Positions 31,801-43,327 of a stretch of DNA of 64,000 nt are shown one piece after another; positions within the stretch are counted from its first letter, which is position 1, and every line of letters starts with the position of its first letter. A program made the position numbers and the translations under genes. This DNA is from Phallusia mammillata. Its lineage: Eukaryota; Chordata; Ascidiacea; Phlebobranchia; Ascidiidae. The notes below the pieces were generated by a model. It did no database searches. It saw only the letters and a list, made by a program, of their open reading frames with translations, and was not told the DNA's origin. Location: NCBI GenBank assembly GCA_003260075.1, contig QLIY01000450.1:7264-71263 (forward strand). Direction: 5' to 3'.

Positions 31801-34790
31801 ACAAAATGCTGAATTAATAAATTGTTTTGCCAATTTATGTATTTTGTGTAGAAATCCGAAACTGTTCCAACAGATGCTGCTTTGACAATTGTAAGTTACG
31901 TTGGTTGTGTGGCGTCAATCTGTGGGCTGTTTTTAACTATCGCCTTACATCTTTGGTTGCGGTAAGTTTCTCCAATTGTAAAATACAACACAAAGCGAGT
32001 AATTTTCTAGTCAAGATTTCACTTTTCCTAAAGCATACATACAGTTGACAATAATGTGATAAAGTCAAAACCTGACACGTTATGACTTGATATAACATCA
32101 AGGTAATCAATAAAATCTAAAATATAGAAAACACCAGCTGAGCATTATGAACTGACCTTGAGTTGCTTAAACCTTTTACGAGTAAAATCGTTTAAAGATA
32201 TTTTCTTAATTTTTAGTCAACGTTTACAACGCTTTTTAAACGATTACAGAGAAATAAGACGGAGACGGCCAGTTAAGATTTTAGTGAATATCTGTGCCAA
32301 CCTCATGATTGCTGACATCGTATTTCTGGCCGGAGTAACCCGTTCCGAGAACCCAGCCGCATGTACAGCTGTTACAGCGATACTTCATTTCTTTCTACTC
32401 ACAACCTGGTGCTGGATGACAGTGTACAGCTACGATATGTACATGTCCGTTGTCAAGGTAATGATATTTTTAGGAAAGTTTTTGTCAATAAGTGGCGCCC
32501 AAGAGGTATGTGTGCACTAAAACATAGATACTGTTTTAATGTGTAAGCTAAGTTATTTACAAAAAGCCGTTTAAAATAATAATTTCGGAAGAACACTTTT
32601 TGATTTTCCCTAACCCAGGGGTCGGCAAGAGGTGGTTTTTCATGGCACGCTAACCGAATTGCGTGTTTATATTGAAGTAACAATTTAACCTGTCAACCTG
32701 CTTGTTTTCAGTTTTTATCTTGTGAGTGTCGTGAAATTCAGCCTTATATGCACAAAACACTCTGCTTTCTTAAGATTATTGATATCTGCTGGTACGCACC
32801 ACTATTATTCAGAAAAACGTCGGCACGCGAGGTCATTAACACATCGCCTAAAAGGTTGCCGACCCCTGCCCTAAGCATTATTTTTTATTTTTGGTGTTTT
32901 ATTTATACAATAGAGGCAAAATAGCTGTTTCTGCTTTATTTTATTTTATTTTATTTGTAGCGCAAAGTTTTGTACCCGTGTAAAAAGGTATAATCACTGA
33001 TTATTCACTTTTGCTCTGAGTACTGTATGTCACATTTATTGTGTTTTTAAAAAGTATTCTGTCCATGCTTGTAAAGATATTTTACCCTAAACAACGCCGT
33101 TAAAACATATTTTTTAGGTTTTTCGGAACGACGCGGGAAGTTTTATGCAGCGGGTTTCGGCCTTTGCCTACGTCACACCCGCCGTAATTGCCCTGCTTAC
33201 TGTTTCAATCGCAGTTGGACATTTTGATCAAATTCCACAAGACAGCGGATTGTGCAACACAGGCAAATTACACTTATTTTTAGTTACATTTTGTCACATC
33301 TTACCTCAAAGGCAATTAAATTACCGACCAAGATGCTTTGACAGCGTAACTTATTCAAACTAATCAAATCAATAAATTTTTTAAATTAGTTTTTAACTAC
33401 TTTTTTTATTTGTGAATATTACTTTACAGAATTAAATCCTTTCAAAACATCAGTATACAGAGCTGAAAACATGTGCTGGTTACGGGGATATTCACTTTAC
33501 TTCGGGTTTCTTCTGCCGGTCGGAATCTTGGCAACTTTCAATCTGTTTTGTTTTGCCCTTATTTTCAGAGAAATCGTGTGCAAAAAGATGGAGGTGGGTG
33601 ACATTACAATGAACGGTATTTGACAATAAAGGAGTGTCTCTGTTTACACTAATCTTGTACTGCAAGATACATTTTCCTAAAGTTTGTGACTTGACAAGAG
33701 TCATTAAAGCTCGAAGCAAATACTGCGAAAACTGTAAAAACGTCGTAAACATAACGTACCGCTTATTCCAAATTTAAACTTGTGTTATTGCAAAGTTAGT
33801 GTTTCAGGTAAGGTTTACAAATATTACTGGCTGCTTTAGGCTTTACACGATTTGCTATTGTGAACGATCACCTAGTATAGAAGCAAATCCAACGAATATA
33901 GCACATGCAAAGCCAACGAACAACCTACAAAATGTAATACAGCCAAAGACATCCTTGCACGCAACTAACTAATAGCAATTTGTTCTTCATTGTTTTTCCT
34001 GTCATGTGAATAACCACCTTTATCCAGGGTCGAACGCGAGCGATGAAGCGAACAAATACTCAGAACTTTTTAATCGCTTTCACCATGGCAGCTGTGATGG
34101 GAATGACGTGGATATTTGGTTATTTCATGCTGATCTCCGAGGACGTAACTTACCTTCGCGTGATGAGTTGGCTTTTTGCTGTCGTCAATTCAGCTCAGGT
34201 AAGAACCATTCAAAAGCATTAAGACATCAACAACCTCATCTTTATGTAGTATCATTGACTAATGTACTCGTAGAAACTGAATTGCGTTAATGCGCCAACG
34301 CTTTATTAAATAGATAAGACACAATTAAAGCAGATCTGTTTTTAATATGCCGAACGTCATTCTTTTGTTGTAAAGGCTGCCACACTAACAAGACAGAGGG
34401 CAGAAGGTTTGAATATAAAACACGTCTATTACAGTCATAAACTGATCAAATTTAATTCAGTTTTGAAACGAACTCTTCCTTTTAATAAACAACCAACTAC
34501 CTATCACTAAATTTAACGTGCAACATTGCAAACAGGGTGTTTCGATATTTATCCTCACAACGCTTCGGTCGCAAGAGCTTCGTCGCGTCTGGTGGAATCC
34601 CTTGCGCTTCTGTTGTGGACAAGCTCCAAGCGCTACCTCGAGGTTTATGAGCCAAACGACCTTCAAAACCAGTATGGGAAGTTTCAGGCCGCATAACGGA
34701 CGCGGGAACACGACTTTTACTGAAGCGTCAAACGGTGACAGGGGAAATTCTGTCAACTTTCACAGCACCAGCATTAATGGCGGATCCTGA
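22837..34790 (+). CDS. Adhesion GPCR gene D with expanded EGF repeat block
   Basis: Exons: 22837-22894, 22983-23243, 23315-23386, 23978-24088, 24524-24646, 25607-25729, 26043-26165, (doubtful 26663-26773), 27126-27248, 27631-27753, 27829-27951, 28130-28252, 29135-29257, 29381-29503, 29569-29691, 29981-30103, 30174-30263, 30367-30464, 30527-30685, 30859-31068, 31205-31399, 31461-31586, 31648-31785, 31852-31961, 32250-32457, 33118-33262, 33430-33593, 34028-34198, 34536-34790. Without the doubtful exon the protein is about 1307 residues. A signal peptide (MDTLWFIALVLLSNW) is followed directly by the module shared with B and C; there is no lectin-like pair. One variant EGF and eleven 41-residue EGF exons of exactly 123 nt follow. 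The GPS reads CLCYHLTNF, cleaving after base 31764. The furin-like RxKR seen in the other four genes is absent. The intron after 33262 needs a GC donor. Two extra exons (30174-30464) link EGF to GAIN. Confidence 0.87.
23455..23800. repeat. GGGTCGGG-rich repeat in a gene D intron
   Basis: The segment contains many loose copies of 'cgggtcggg/ttcggg' and a second cgggttcgggttcg patch near 23740. Its base composition is far more GC-rich than the surrounding intron, which suggests an inserted repeat. The edges carry weakly similar inverted phrases around 'agttgtaa', too imperfect to prove a transposon. Confidence 0.4.
26663..26773 (+). pseudogene. Decaying EGF exon in gene D
   Basis: A good acceptor and DINEC start are present, followed by the second to fifth EGF cysteines. 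The end has lost the usual glycines, the sixth Cys and the normal phase-1 donor. A weak donor 'gtttaa' at 26774 would keep the frame but split off the last Cys; reading on meets a stop near 26811. Skipping the exon also keeps the frame because its neighbours are phase 1-1. It may be spliced rarely or not at all. Confidence 0.5.
27331..27410 (+). pseudogene. Dead EGF exon copy in gene D
   Basis: The sequence still matches the VNECLLQ-H-C-H EGF exons of this gene (VNECPLQIHQSHK), but the acceptor 'acag' of its relatives reads 'acaa', one cysteine codon is lost and the frame breaks before a stop. It lies between live EGF exons and is a relic of the local exon duplications. Confidence 0.7.
27478..27670. 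repeat. Duplicated EGF intron/exon start joined by a G10 run
   Basis: About 85 bases of intron plus the first part of an EGF exon (27478-27564) reappear almost unchanged at 27575-27670, with ten G residues between the copies. Only the second copy continues into a full EGF exon (27631-27753). The second copy has an extra 'atctt' before the acceptor. The G-run junction resembles the C-run junction at 28610-28621 and may be an assembly error. Confidence 0.7.
28504..28724. repeat. Tandem 105-bp duplication joined by a C12 run
   Basis: Bases 28504-28608 are repeated at 28620-28724 with about two differences, and twelve C residues sit at the join (28610-28621). The repeat lies in the long intron between two EGF exons of gene D and carries no coding sequence. 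An assembly or sequencing artefact is as likely as a real duplication. Confidence 0.75.
32616..32868. mobile_element. hAT-like MITE in a gene D intron
   Basis: The termini are CAGGGGTCGGCAA and TTGCCGACCCCTG, with flanking 8-bp duplications ccctaacc and ccctaagc (7 of 8 match). The 253-bp body has no coding capacity. It lies in the intron after the TM2-TM3 exon of gene D. Its right end matches the element fragment at bases 1-135, so the family has at least two members in this window. Confidence 0.85.
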
Positions 34791-35565
34791 CGAACCGATT
34801 CAATCTTTGTTAGTTTACTTTTTTGTATGTGCTGTGACAGCTTATGGAGCTTGAAAAGATGCAGTATTTTAGGTACATGTGGTGTTTCGTATCGTACGTG
34901 CCGGTGTTTGCGTCGCTCACTTGCCCGGTTTTACTTTCAATAAAAACGATTTATCCGCAAACCCGAAGCTGTTTCATCACGTTATATTATAGTAACCGAT
35001 TGTCATCTATACCGGGACATGACAAAAAAGGTACTAAAGTTGCTGTGTTTGATTAACAGTATTACCAACTCCGCAAAAAATTTTGATGCATTCTGATGAC
35101 GAGTGTCCGGTGCGTATAGGTGTAGGTGTGCTGCTTTCCTTTATGCGCCACTATCACAGCTACGTATGGACTTTTACTATCACCCATTCGAGTATATATG
35201 CCATCAGGAATGCCACGTATATATTTTAGATTTCAGCAATGTTAAAAGGTAGCTGAGCAGAATAGTTACATTTATAACAAGGCAAATTAAAGGAAATTAG
35301 AAAAGCAGTCTCACTGCAAGATGTCTGAGTAAAAAACATCAGTATAATTTACCTAGTGTAGCAGCAGGTTTTGGTTTGTAACCCAATAACGAGATAAATG
35401 ACCTTTAGATAGTTATAACTTATTTAAAAATAAATGTATTTCTTGTAAATCAATAAACCATAGCCTACATGGCCTACATTCTACAATTTATTAAACGTAC
35501 TGGTTTTTTAAATTTAAAAACGAACGACATCTGACTCGTGCAGATACCTCCGACGAATTTTAGCA
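34791..35565. other. Spacer between receptor genes D and E
   Basis: AT-rich spacer that contains an AATAAA at 34939-34944, about 150 bases after the gene D stop, likely its polyadenylation signal. The rest precedes gene E. No additional gene is visible. Confidence 0.5.
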
Positions 35566-38500
35566 ATGTTTAAAAAAAATTGCTTTCTGTGGTTCTGCCT
35601 ACTTTGCGTTAACCCTGATGGCATTGCAATGCAGTTTGGAAACGCAGGTAGTAGACAATTTGACACGTTTTTTGTTCAATCAGGAGTGTTTTTATGATAG
35701 TTATTTGCTTTATATTTCTTTTGTTTGAAGGTGGCAATTGGCTGCCTTGGCCAATAGTTGACAATATCAGCAACTTTTATGCTATGTTTCCAAACGCCTT
35801 ACAATTGTGCAACGAAATGAAAGTCGAAACAACTCCCATCCCATTTGATTCAGCTCAATGGTTGAACATGATGAGTGATACGTCCTCGTATTTATGTAAA
35901 AGTTTTGGTAATGTTTTATTTGGGTTAATTACCTGTTAGCTGTTTTGCGAACTTCCGCGTTTTCTGTCAGGCAATGCTGATTTAAACAATATTTGTTGTT
36001 GGACAAGATGTACTTGGCCAATGCTGGATTGTGGAACTTGCGTTAAAGCACACGATTTGTGTAAACTCTCAGGTTAGATGTACATATTTAATTGCTCATG
36101 TGTTTTCTTTACATGTTATCAAGCACTTAATTATGAGTCTAATGAATTTGATTTAACAGAAACCAAAAACGATACTGTATGCAATAGGAAATTGACATTT
36201 CAACCGACCGTCGTTGAAAACAAAACAACTCGCTTTTTAGTAGAAAATGAAACATTTGTAATTGGAAATTGGTCAGGTAGACTGTAATGGTTAAACACCA
36301 ATAAAACATCCCACAGAAAAATAAAATGACGGTGAATTCTTTTAAGGCTTATTATTAAGGCATGCAAATATATGTTTTGTCGTTTGGAAAAAGCAAACTT
36401 ATCAACTAAAAAATTGCACGGGATCAAACGAACTTGTCTGTAGTGCTAACGGTAAGAATCAGTTTTAAACGTTTTATGTGACAACTTATGGAATCATATC
36501 TAATTTTATTGTTGACATATCCTTACATTCAAAGACGAGAGACCATGCAAAGTGGATTGCGCAATACAAAACCAAGATAACAATGACAGTAGTTCAGCAG
36601 CCCTTGACGGTGAGACAAGTCTATTATTGCCTTATTTGGGCATTATAGATTTGGATTGGTAGTAATGATTGATTTCTCAAACTTGCTGTCTGAAGCAATG
36701 TTAAAAAAACTGGTGATAAACGTATATGTATTATTTTGAATATAAATGTGAAAGCATGTTTGTTGATATCTGCCCTGGAGTGTTTATGCAGCAAATAAGC
36801 TTCAGTCGTGAGTTTAAATCACACCCATCAGATTACAAATTTGTCTAGCCAACGCTTTGTCTCATGGCGACAAACTTCGGTAAAACGTCAGTTGTTAATT
36901 TTGATAATCATTCAAAAAATACCGCTTTTAACGTCTATGATGTTCTTGTTGATCAGAAGCCAGTTGCAAAAGGACATGTACAAACAAACATGCACATTGT
37001 GAACCCTCCTCTGGAACGTCCACTGGATTTAGGTGCAGATGCAATCCGGGTTTTGAGGGAAACGTAAACAACTGCAAACGTAAATGGCGTTCGTAAAAAA
37101 TATTTGTGTTTCTAATAAACCAACTACTATTTGTATCAGCAAAAAACGGAAAATGCTTTAGCGATGACGATTGTGGCTTAGAGCAACTATGTGAAAAAGA
37201 AAAATGCAAGCCGTTGCACAACTTTACTTCCAACGATTCCGTTCGCTGTACAGGTACATTTGTAATAATTTTATAATTTTTAATTTTTCCTGAAAAACCT
37301 AATGAATATCCTTGTAGATATTAATAAGTGCAACTCAATGCCGTGTCACCCCAAGTCAACTTGCACTAACACAAATGGAAGTTTCTGTTGCAAGTGCAGA
37401 ACTGGATACATAGGAGACGGTAGGAGTTGTCTGCCAACTCAAGCTGGTCTCGCACAGGTAAAAGTGATGTGGTATTTTATCCGGAAATGTTGCATCCAGT
37501 TGGCCGCTTTAAATCAACATCTAAATAAACAACAGCCAGTTTTCACTTTGATAGCAAGGTTTTGAGCATATTCTTTATTTTGTGCCTGGTAAGCCCCTTA
37601 AACACAAGACACCATTTCTGTGCTTATTTCGTACAATGCGTTTCAAACTTCTGTAATAGATGGCATTGAGAAACTGTTAGCAACGCCATTATACAGCTTC
37701 AAAAAGGGGGTGATTAATCAGAAGGTAACGCTAAAACAATAACTCAGGAAAAGCAAATCTATGACCTGTCGTGACGTGGCTACCGCGTTATTTATAACTT
37801 TTATTGTGCTATATGACTACAGACGATCTTAAAACCATGATGCAACAAATGTACTAACCTTTCTAACCGAGAGTTAACCTTTTATTGTTTTAAATGTGAC
37901 AAGAAATGTGAGGTCATAAAATGTTGCACACTAAATCACAATGTTGTTTTCATTCAAACAACAAAACCAGATTTTAAAAGAAGCCAACACAACTGAGGCA
38001 GTGGAAGCCGCGGTGGATGAATTAAAATCTTTTGTAAAAAGTAGCACGAACCTTACAGTTGATGCAGTGACAGAATTGGTCGATTTTGTTAGCAATGTAA
38101 GCAAACGTGCCAAAGATAAAAAAATAAAGGTGTGTTTTATCTCAATGCGTCACCACTTAATGCAACCTCCTTATGTCGTGTGCGTTTCTTGATAGGTGAC
38201 AAAGAATATTATGGTAGCGATGGTTGAAATAACGCAAGGCATCAAAGAAAACGGACGCTTCGCCTTTGCACCTGGCAAGAACATCTCTGAGAATAGAAAA
38301 AACAAGGAAAAATTAGTAAAAGCGGTAACAGCTCTGGCCTTTGAAGTAGAGATTGATCCCAACGAAGCCACATTTGAAATAACAGCTGGATCAATTCAAA
38401 TTAAGGTGACCTAAATGTGACTTGAAAATTCGGCGACCAAAACAGACAGTTATCGCAGTTTTAAATGTAAAAACATTCACAACAATTTACATGTCCTCAG

Positions 38501-41006
38501 GTCAAACAATATGATGGAACAGACTTTCCAAAACTTCAGTTCTCACCCCAAACAACAAAGGACACGGCAGTGAAAATTATCGTTCCAGAGGCTGCAACGC
38601 GACAAGCCTGGAATAATGGAAACACCAGCAGTCGTGTAAAACGTGAAACGACTACAAGGCGATCGGCGTTTCTCTATTACAGCGACGACACGTTGTTTTA
38701 TTCGGATAAAAATGCAACATCTGTAAGCCATACAAAGTAAATTCCTTAGTGTAGCATACAGCATAAAGAAATCCTAACTTCAGGTGTTAGCTGCTGAGAT
38801 TGGTGAGCCCGTAATGAACTTATCAGAGCCTGTTATAATTCAACACAAAGATGACGTGCTAAAATACGGAAAACATCCACCTTCCGGGGAAAGTTTAAAG
38901 GTTTCTTCTTTAGCAAGTTGCACAAAAGTGAATTTTCAGTTCCACGCAATTGTTTGGACAGGTTCTTCAAACCAAACTAAAATGCATGTACTGGGATTTC
39001 AATCTAAGCGATTGGTCGTCAGATGGATGTTGCTTAAACTCGGAAAACCCTCCCGAATGCCACTGCAATCACCTGACTAACTTTGCAATTATAGTGGTAA
39101 GTCGGGTTAAAAGTGGACAGCCATTTGGTTAACGGGTTAAAAGGGGTACAAAATGTTTTGTTACCACCGCGGATAAACCATGTTTTACATGATCCAAACA
39201 GGACACCGCAAATGTACCAAAGGACGTAGCCCTTTCCATTGTCAGCACGATCGGTTGTACATTGTCAATCATTGGCCTCGCACTGACCATCCTTGTGCAT
39301 GCCGTCCACAGGTAAGTGAAAAAGAATGTTTTCTTTCGATAAACGATACACTTGCTTTGTGGAGATTTTCTATGGGAGGATGTGCTTAGTTTTTCTATGT
39401 AAGAATGCACTTAAATCCACAGGGGTGTACGAAAGCGACGTCCTGCTAAAATCTTGATGCAAATCTGTTGCAACCTTCTGGTCGCCTATCTTGTATTCGT
39501 TATCGGAGTTGAAAGAACTTCAAACCCGGAAGCGTGTACATTTGTGACAGTTCTGATACATTACTTCATGCTTACCACCTGGTGCTGGATGGCCGTGTAC
39601 AGCTATGACATGTATATGTCTGTTGTTAAGGTAAATTGAAAATGATTTCGAGTATTTGGTGAAACAATACACGGCAATAAGCAGGTGTTATGAGAGAAGC
39701 ACATCCACTGCATGAAAACACATAGCTGGTTAAACAAACACACAGATACATTTAACATTAAATAAAACATAGCACAGTGGGGCCACAGTTAAACCAATCG
39801 TGTCAGGCAAAAATATAATGAATACGTACTAGTTTCCATAAAATCAGGAAATTCATTGAATACGTACTAGTTTCCATAAAATCAGGAAATTCATTAATCG
39901 AGATTGGGTGTATTTCTGCAGGTTTTCCGCAGTTCAAAAGCTGCCTATTTGCAACGTGTCGCCGCCTTTGCTTACCTGACACCAGCCGTCATAGTCATTT
40001 TAAACGTTGGAATCACAGTAGGCTACTTTGACCAGAACAAGAAAAACGAGCAACTCTGTGACGGTGGTAAGTGTTTTTAAACCATAGATGATTCCACCGT
40101 TGAAGAACTTGTTGTTTTTTAACAGTAACTGATCCACTACCAATTTCAACATACCGAGCAGACAATATGTGTTGGCTAAAAGAATATTCCTTGTACTTTG
40201 GCTTTCTTTTGCCAGTGGGAATTCTTCTTGTCTGCAACTGTGTGGTGTTTGCCACGGTTCTCCGTGAAATAACTTGCAAAAAGCTAGAAGTAAGTGACAA
40301 CTGCCATGTGCTGTTTTGTAAATGGTCTATATTGTCTGGTGCTATGGTTAACCATTTTTTTGGTGCACCACACCAAAAGCACAAATGACTTCGCTTTAAA
40401 GGTTCAGACTTCGGCGATGGAACGAACGAACAAGCAGACATTTCTGATTGCTGTAGCTATGACTGCTATTATGGGAATCACGTGGATTTTTGGTTACCTC
40501 ATGTTGTTTTCCACAGATGTAACCTACCTTCGTGTCATGAGTTGGATTTTCGCAATTCTGAATACATTGCAGGTTTGACCTTTTATAGCTTTCGCATTAT
40601 GTTAATTTGCACGCAACCATACCGTAATATTAGGTGGGCGTATGCTATTTTCGCCTGTGTACAAACTTATAGTAGCTGTTTGACTAACTTATTAGCCTAC
40701 GTAGTAAACATCCGAGTGATCATTCAAAAGTTATTTAAGCCAACGTCCCACACACTGCCCTAGAAAGGATGTGACAGGAAAATGGATTTCCAACACTTCA
40801 AAACGTTTTCTGTTGTCCAGGGCTTTGGAATATTTCTTCTCACGTCGATGAGATCGAAGGATCTGCGCAATGTCTGGTGGAAGCCACTCAGAAGTGCAGT
40901 AAGCAACACATCAACAACATGGGCACGCTTTTCAAAGTCTACCGATGAGTTTGCGGTGACGACCTCCCTCACCCAGCAACAATCCACCATGACCAACTCC
41001 AAATAA
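35566..41006 (+). CDS. Adhesion GPCR gene E (lectin-like?, EGF, GAIN, 7TM)
   Basis: Exons: 35566-35647, 35731-35907, 35971-36072, 36160-36276, 36347-36451, 36535-36609, 36957-37079, 37140-37253, 37318-37446, 37660-37724, 37971-38129, 38196-38405, 38501-38722, 38784-38900, 38962-39096, 39202-39311, 39423-39630, 39922-40066, 40126-40289, 40402-40572, 40821-41006 (2916 nt, about 971 residues). The frame closes, but exons 35731-36609 and the 37446 donor are less certain than the rest. The N-terminus begins with a hydrophobic leader. The next exons are Cys-rich and may be a very divergent lectin-like fold (NALQLCNEM, NELVCS). Three EGF-like exons follow; the one at 36957 reads in a frame hidden behind a longer chance open frame. 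GAIN has RVKR at 38633-38644; the GPS (CHCNHLTNF) cleaves after base 39075. Seven helices and a Ser/Thr-rich tail end the protein. The TM3 half of exon 39423-39630 is nearly identical in DNA to genes A-C. Confidence 0.83.
39820..39895. repeat. Perfect 38-bp tandem duplication in a gene E intron
   Basis: Two adjacent 38-base copies beginning gaatacgtactag are identical and abut with no spacer. They lie 26 bases before the acceptor of the exon that starts at 39922. No homopolymer is at the join, unlike the duplications in gene D. Confidence 0.9.
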
Positions 41007-43327
41007 TAAGTGGAGACGTAACTTATATAAAAATCACGAACATTAGTGGCTTTTTTAAATTAGCAAGTGTTGCCTTGTTAATATAACATTCAAGCAAAAA
41101 ACTTTCAAACAAATCAAAACAATTTTAAAGAAAGCAAAACAATTCGTGACCACTGCAGTAAATACTGTACCGTCAGAGTAAAACTTTAAATCAGTCGCTG
41201 TATTTTGTTGTTGCTGTAAAAAACAACAAGTTGTGTTTTTAAAAACAAACAAAGCTTAGCAAACTGCAATTTATCTGGATACAAAAAGAACTATAGCGAC
41301 TGATTTAAGGTTTTTGTTGTTTACTTGTCAATTTGTGGTGTTGGGAGTTTTGTATCGACAGTGTGTGCACACGAATATATATTTAGCGCGGATATATGTA
41401 TATAGGTTCCTGCCGTGAGTAATAACCCACAAAACGTGGTCGTATTCCCTACGTCTGATACCGCCCGGATTTACTTAGCCCACACTTTCAATTACATCAA
41501 GGCACATAAATAACAATATTGCTGTAATGGGAACGAGTTACACGATAGTTTTTCAATTTCTTGCTGCTTGATTCCTAGTATTGTTATGGGATTATCTTGT
41601 AAATACAATTTCATTTCTCTATTTTGTCGATAGGATACTAGATTTTATGGTGTTTACAGGCTCGCCATGTTCTGGTTTTTAGCACCCTAATGAAATACAA
41701 AGGAAGTCAGAAGTCAAATGAAATTGATTAAGAGTGTTTAAAACGTATTTTCCAGCAACTATGTATGCTGGTTCTTAAAAGAAAACCCAAATGCTTCAAA
41801 CTGACGCTGGGAGCAATATTGTGCAATGATTCACAGCTCGTTTGACAGTGACAATATGCTAACTGTGACAATAGTCGTATCTTAATAAATTGTGCAGATC
41901 CAATTGTTTAAATGATTAAACTGTTAAAGCAAAAGACAAACTTTCTTTTTTCCGCAACATAAACCATAGCTTATGAGTGAAACTGCTGTGTTTCAAGTAA
42001 TCACGTACGAGCTTGAAACGACTTTACAAGTAATGGTTTAGTTTTTCGGAAAATCAAGTTATTAAAAAACACCTTAAAAAAACACTGCGCATGTGCGCAA
42101 CCGTTTGTCTCCAATATTAAAACAAAATAGTGCTCTGATTGTTTCAAATTTCGTATAACTGAAGCAACATTGGAATGTTTGGAATGTTTGCTATGTGAAG
42201 CCGGTTGACCTTGGCAACGCACATTTTATTGACACAGACTAACATTAATAGAAGACGAAACATTCAGAACTGTTTATGCAGTGAAAAACGAAATTGGTGA
42301 CAACAGCAGGTTGGCAAACTTGGACAGTGGAACAAATTTGAATTTATTTGGTAAATTTGTTGCTACTATACGCTTTGATCGAAATACTCGATTAGCCGGT
42401 TTCTCAACTCTGTATTTTTAAACTGTTTTAAACGCACGCAATGTTTCAAATCCACATTTCTGGTGATAAGCATAAATAAAACGGTGATGTATAAAATATC
42501 TTTACCAAGTTCAATATATGTCGCTCAGTCAAAAACGGCTGCAATCTGGAGTGTGAACCCACCGCAGGTCTGATGTTTCCCATAGAGATGTTTGAAAGGT
42601 CATTTTAGTGCGGTACCACGTCTTTTGTAGGCTTGTCATAAAACAAACGTTTGTTCGTACTGTCAAGCAACTGTAAACTGTTCATGCAGGCACCACCGAA
42701 ACTGATTGTAACTAAATTTGGACAGTATTACAATGCTGCTTAAAGTCGGTTTGTTTTTAGTTAATGTGCTAATATTGGAAACGATACAAAAAACGTTTTT
42801 TGTTCGCTTCGTTTGCCCCCTACCAAGCTTTTCGGTCACAAGCCACAATTGTATTGTGCCTCTAAAGGGCTAAAAACTAATCTTTTAATGCCAGGCCAAA
42901 TACAAAAATTATGCCCTGGTGTAACGTTCACTGGATTTTCCCACATTTTCCGATGTTTATATTATGCAGCACCACAAGAATTTGCAGCACAAGCACTAAA
43001 AAAGAGTGGTTTGCAACATGGATTGATTAAGGTGATTACTATCAAAAAATAAATTAAAAGCAATGAAAACAATTCCGCAGAGGTATCTGCGCTCAGCCAC
43101 TAATAAAAAGTCGCTTCATTGCAGAACGGTCAAATTAAATCTAGTCACAAACAATTTGAAAAAGTTGCATGTGATGGGCAAATAAACACCCGATAACTTT
43201 AACTTCAAATTATACATTAAACATTCAAAATACCAGTTTGGTAAAGTTTTACCACAACTACGATTTCAAAACAGTTGTTTAACGCCTAAATCTTCATAAT
43301 TACGTTTTTTACTTGCACACAATTGCC
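41007..43327. other. Spacer between the receptor array and the single-copy genes
   Basis: These 2.3 kb mark the boundary of the receptor cluster. Short open frames occur on both strands (for example 42001-42222 and 42813-43052) but show no domain, signal peptide or convincing splice context. No repeat family was recognised. The stretch should include the 3' ends of gene E and of the minus-strand membrane-protein gene. Confidence 0.5.

Noticed and set aside
36808..37067. Open frames over the gene E EGF exon
   Set aside because: They are out of frame with the EGF cysteines; the true exon 36957-37079 starts at an internal acceptor in another frame.
42813..43052. 79-residue frame in the spacer after gene E
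   Set aside because: No recognisable feature and no neighbouring exons in phase.
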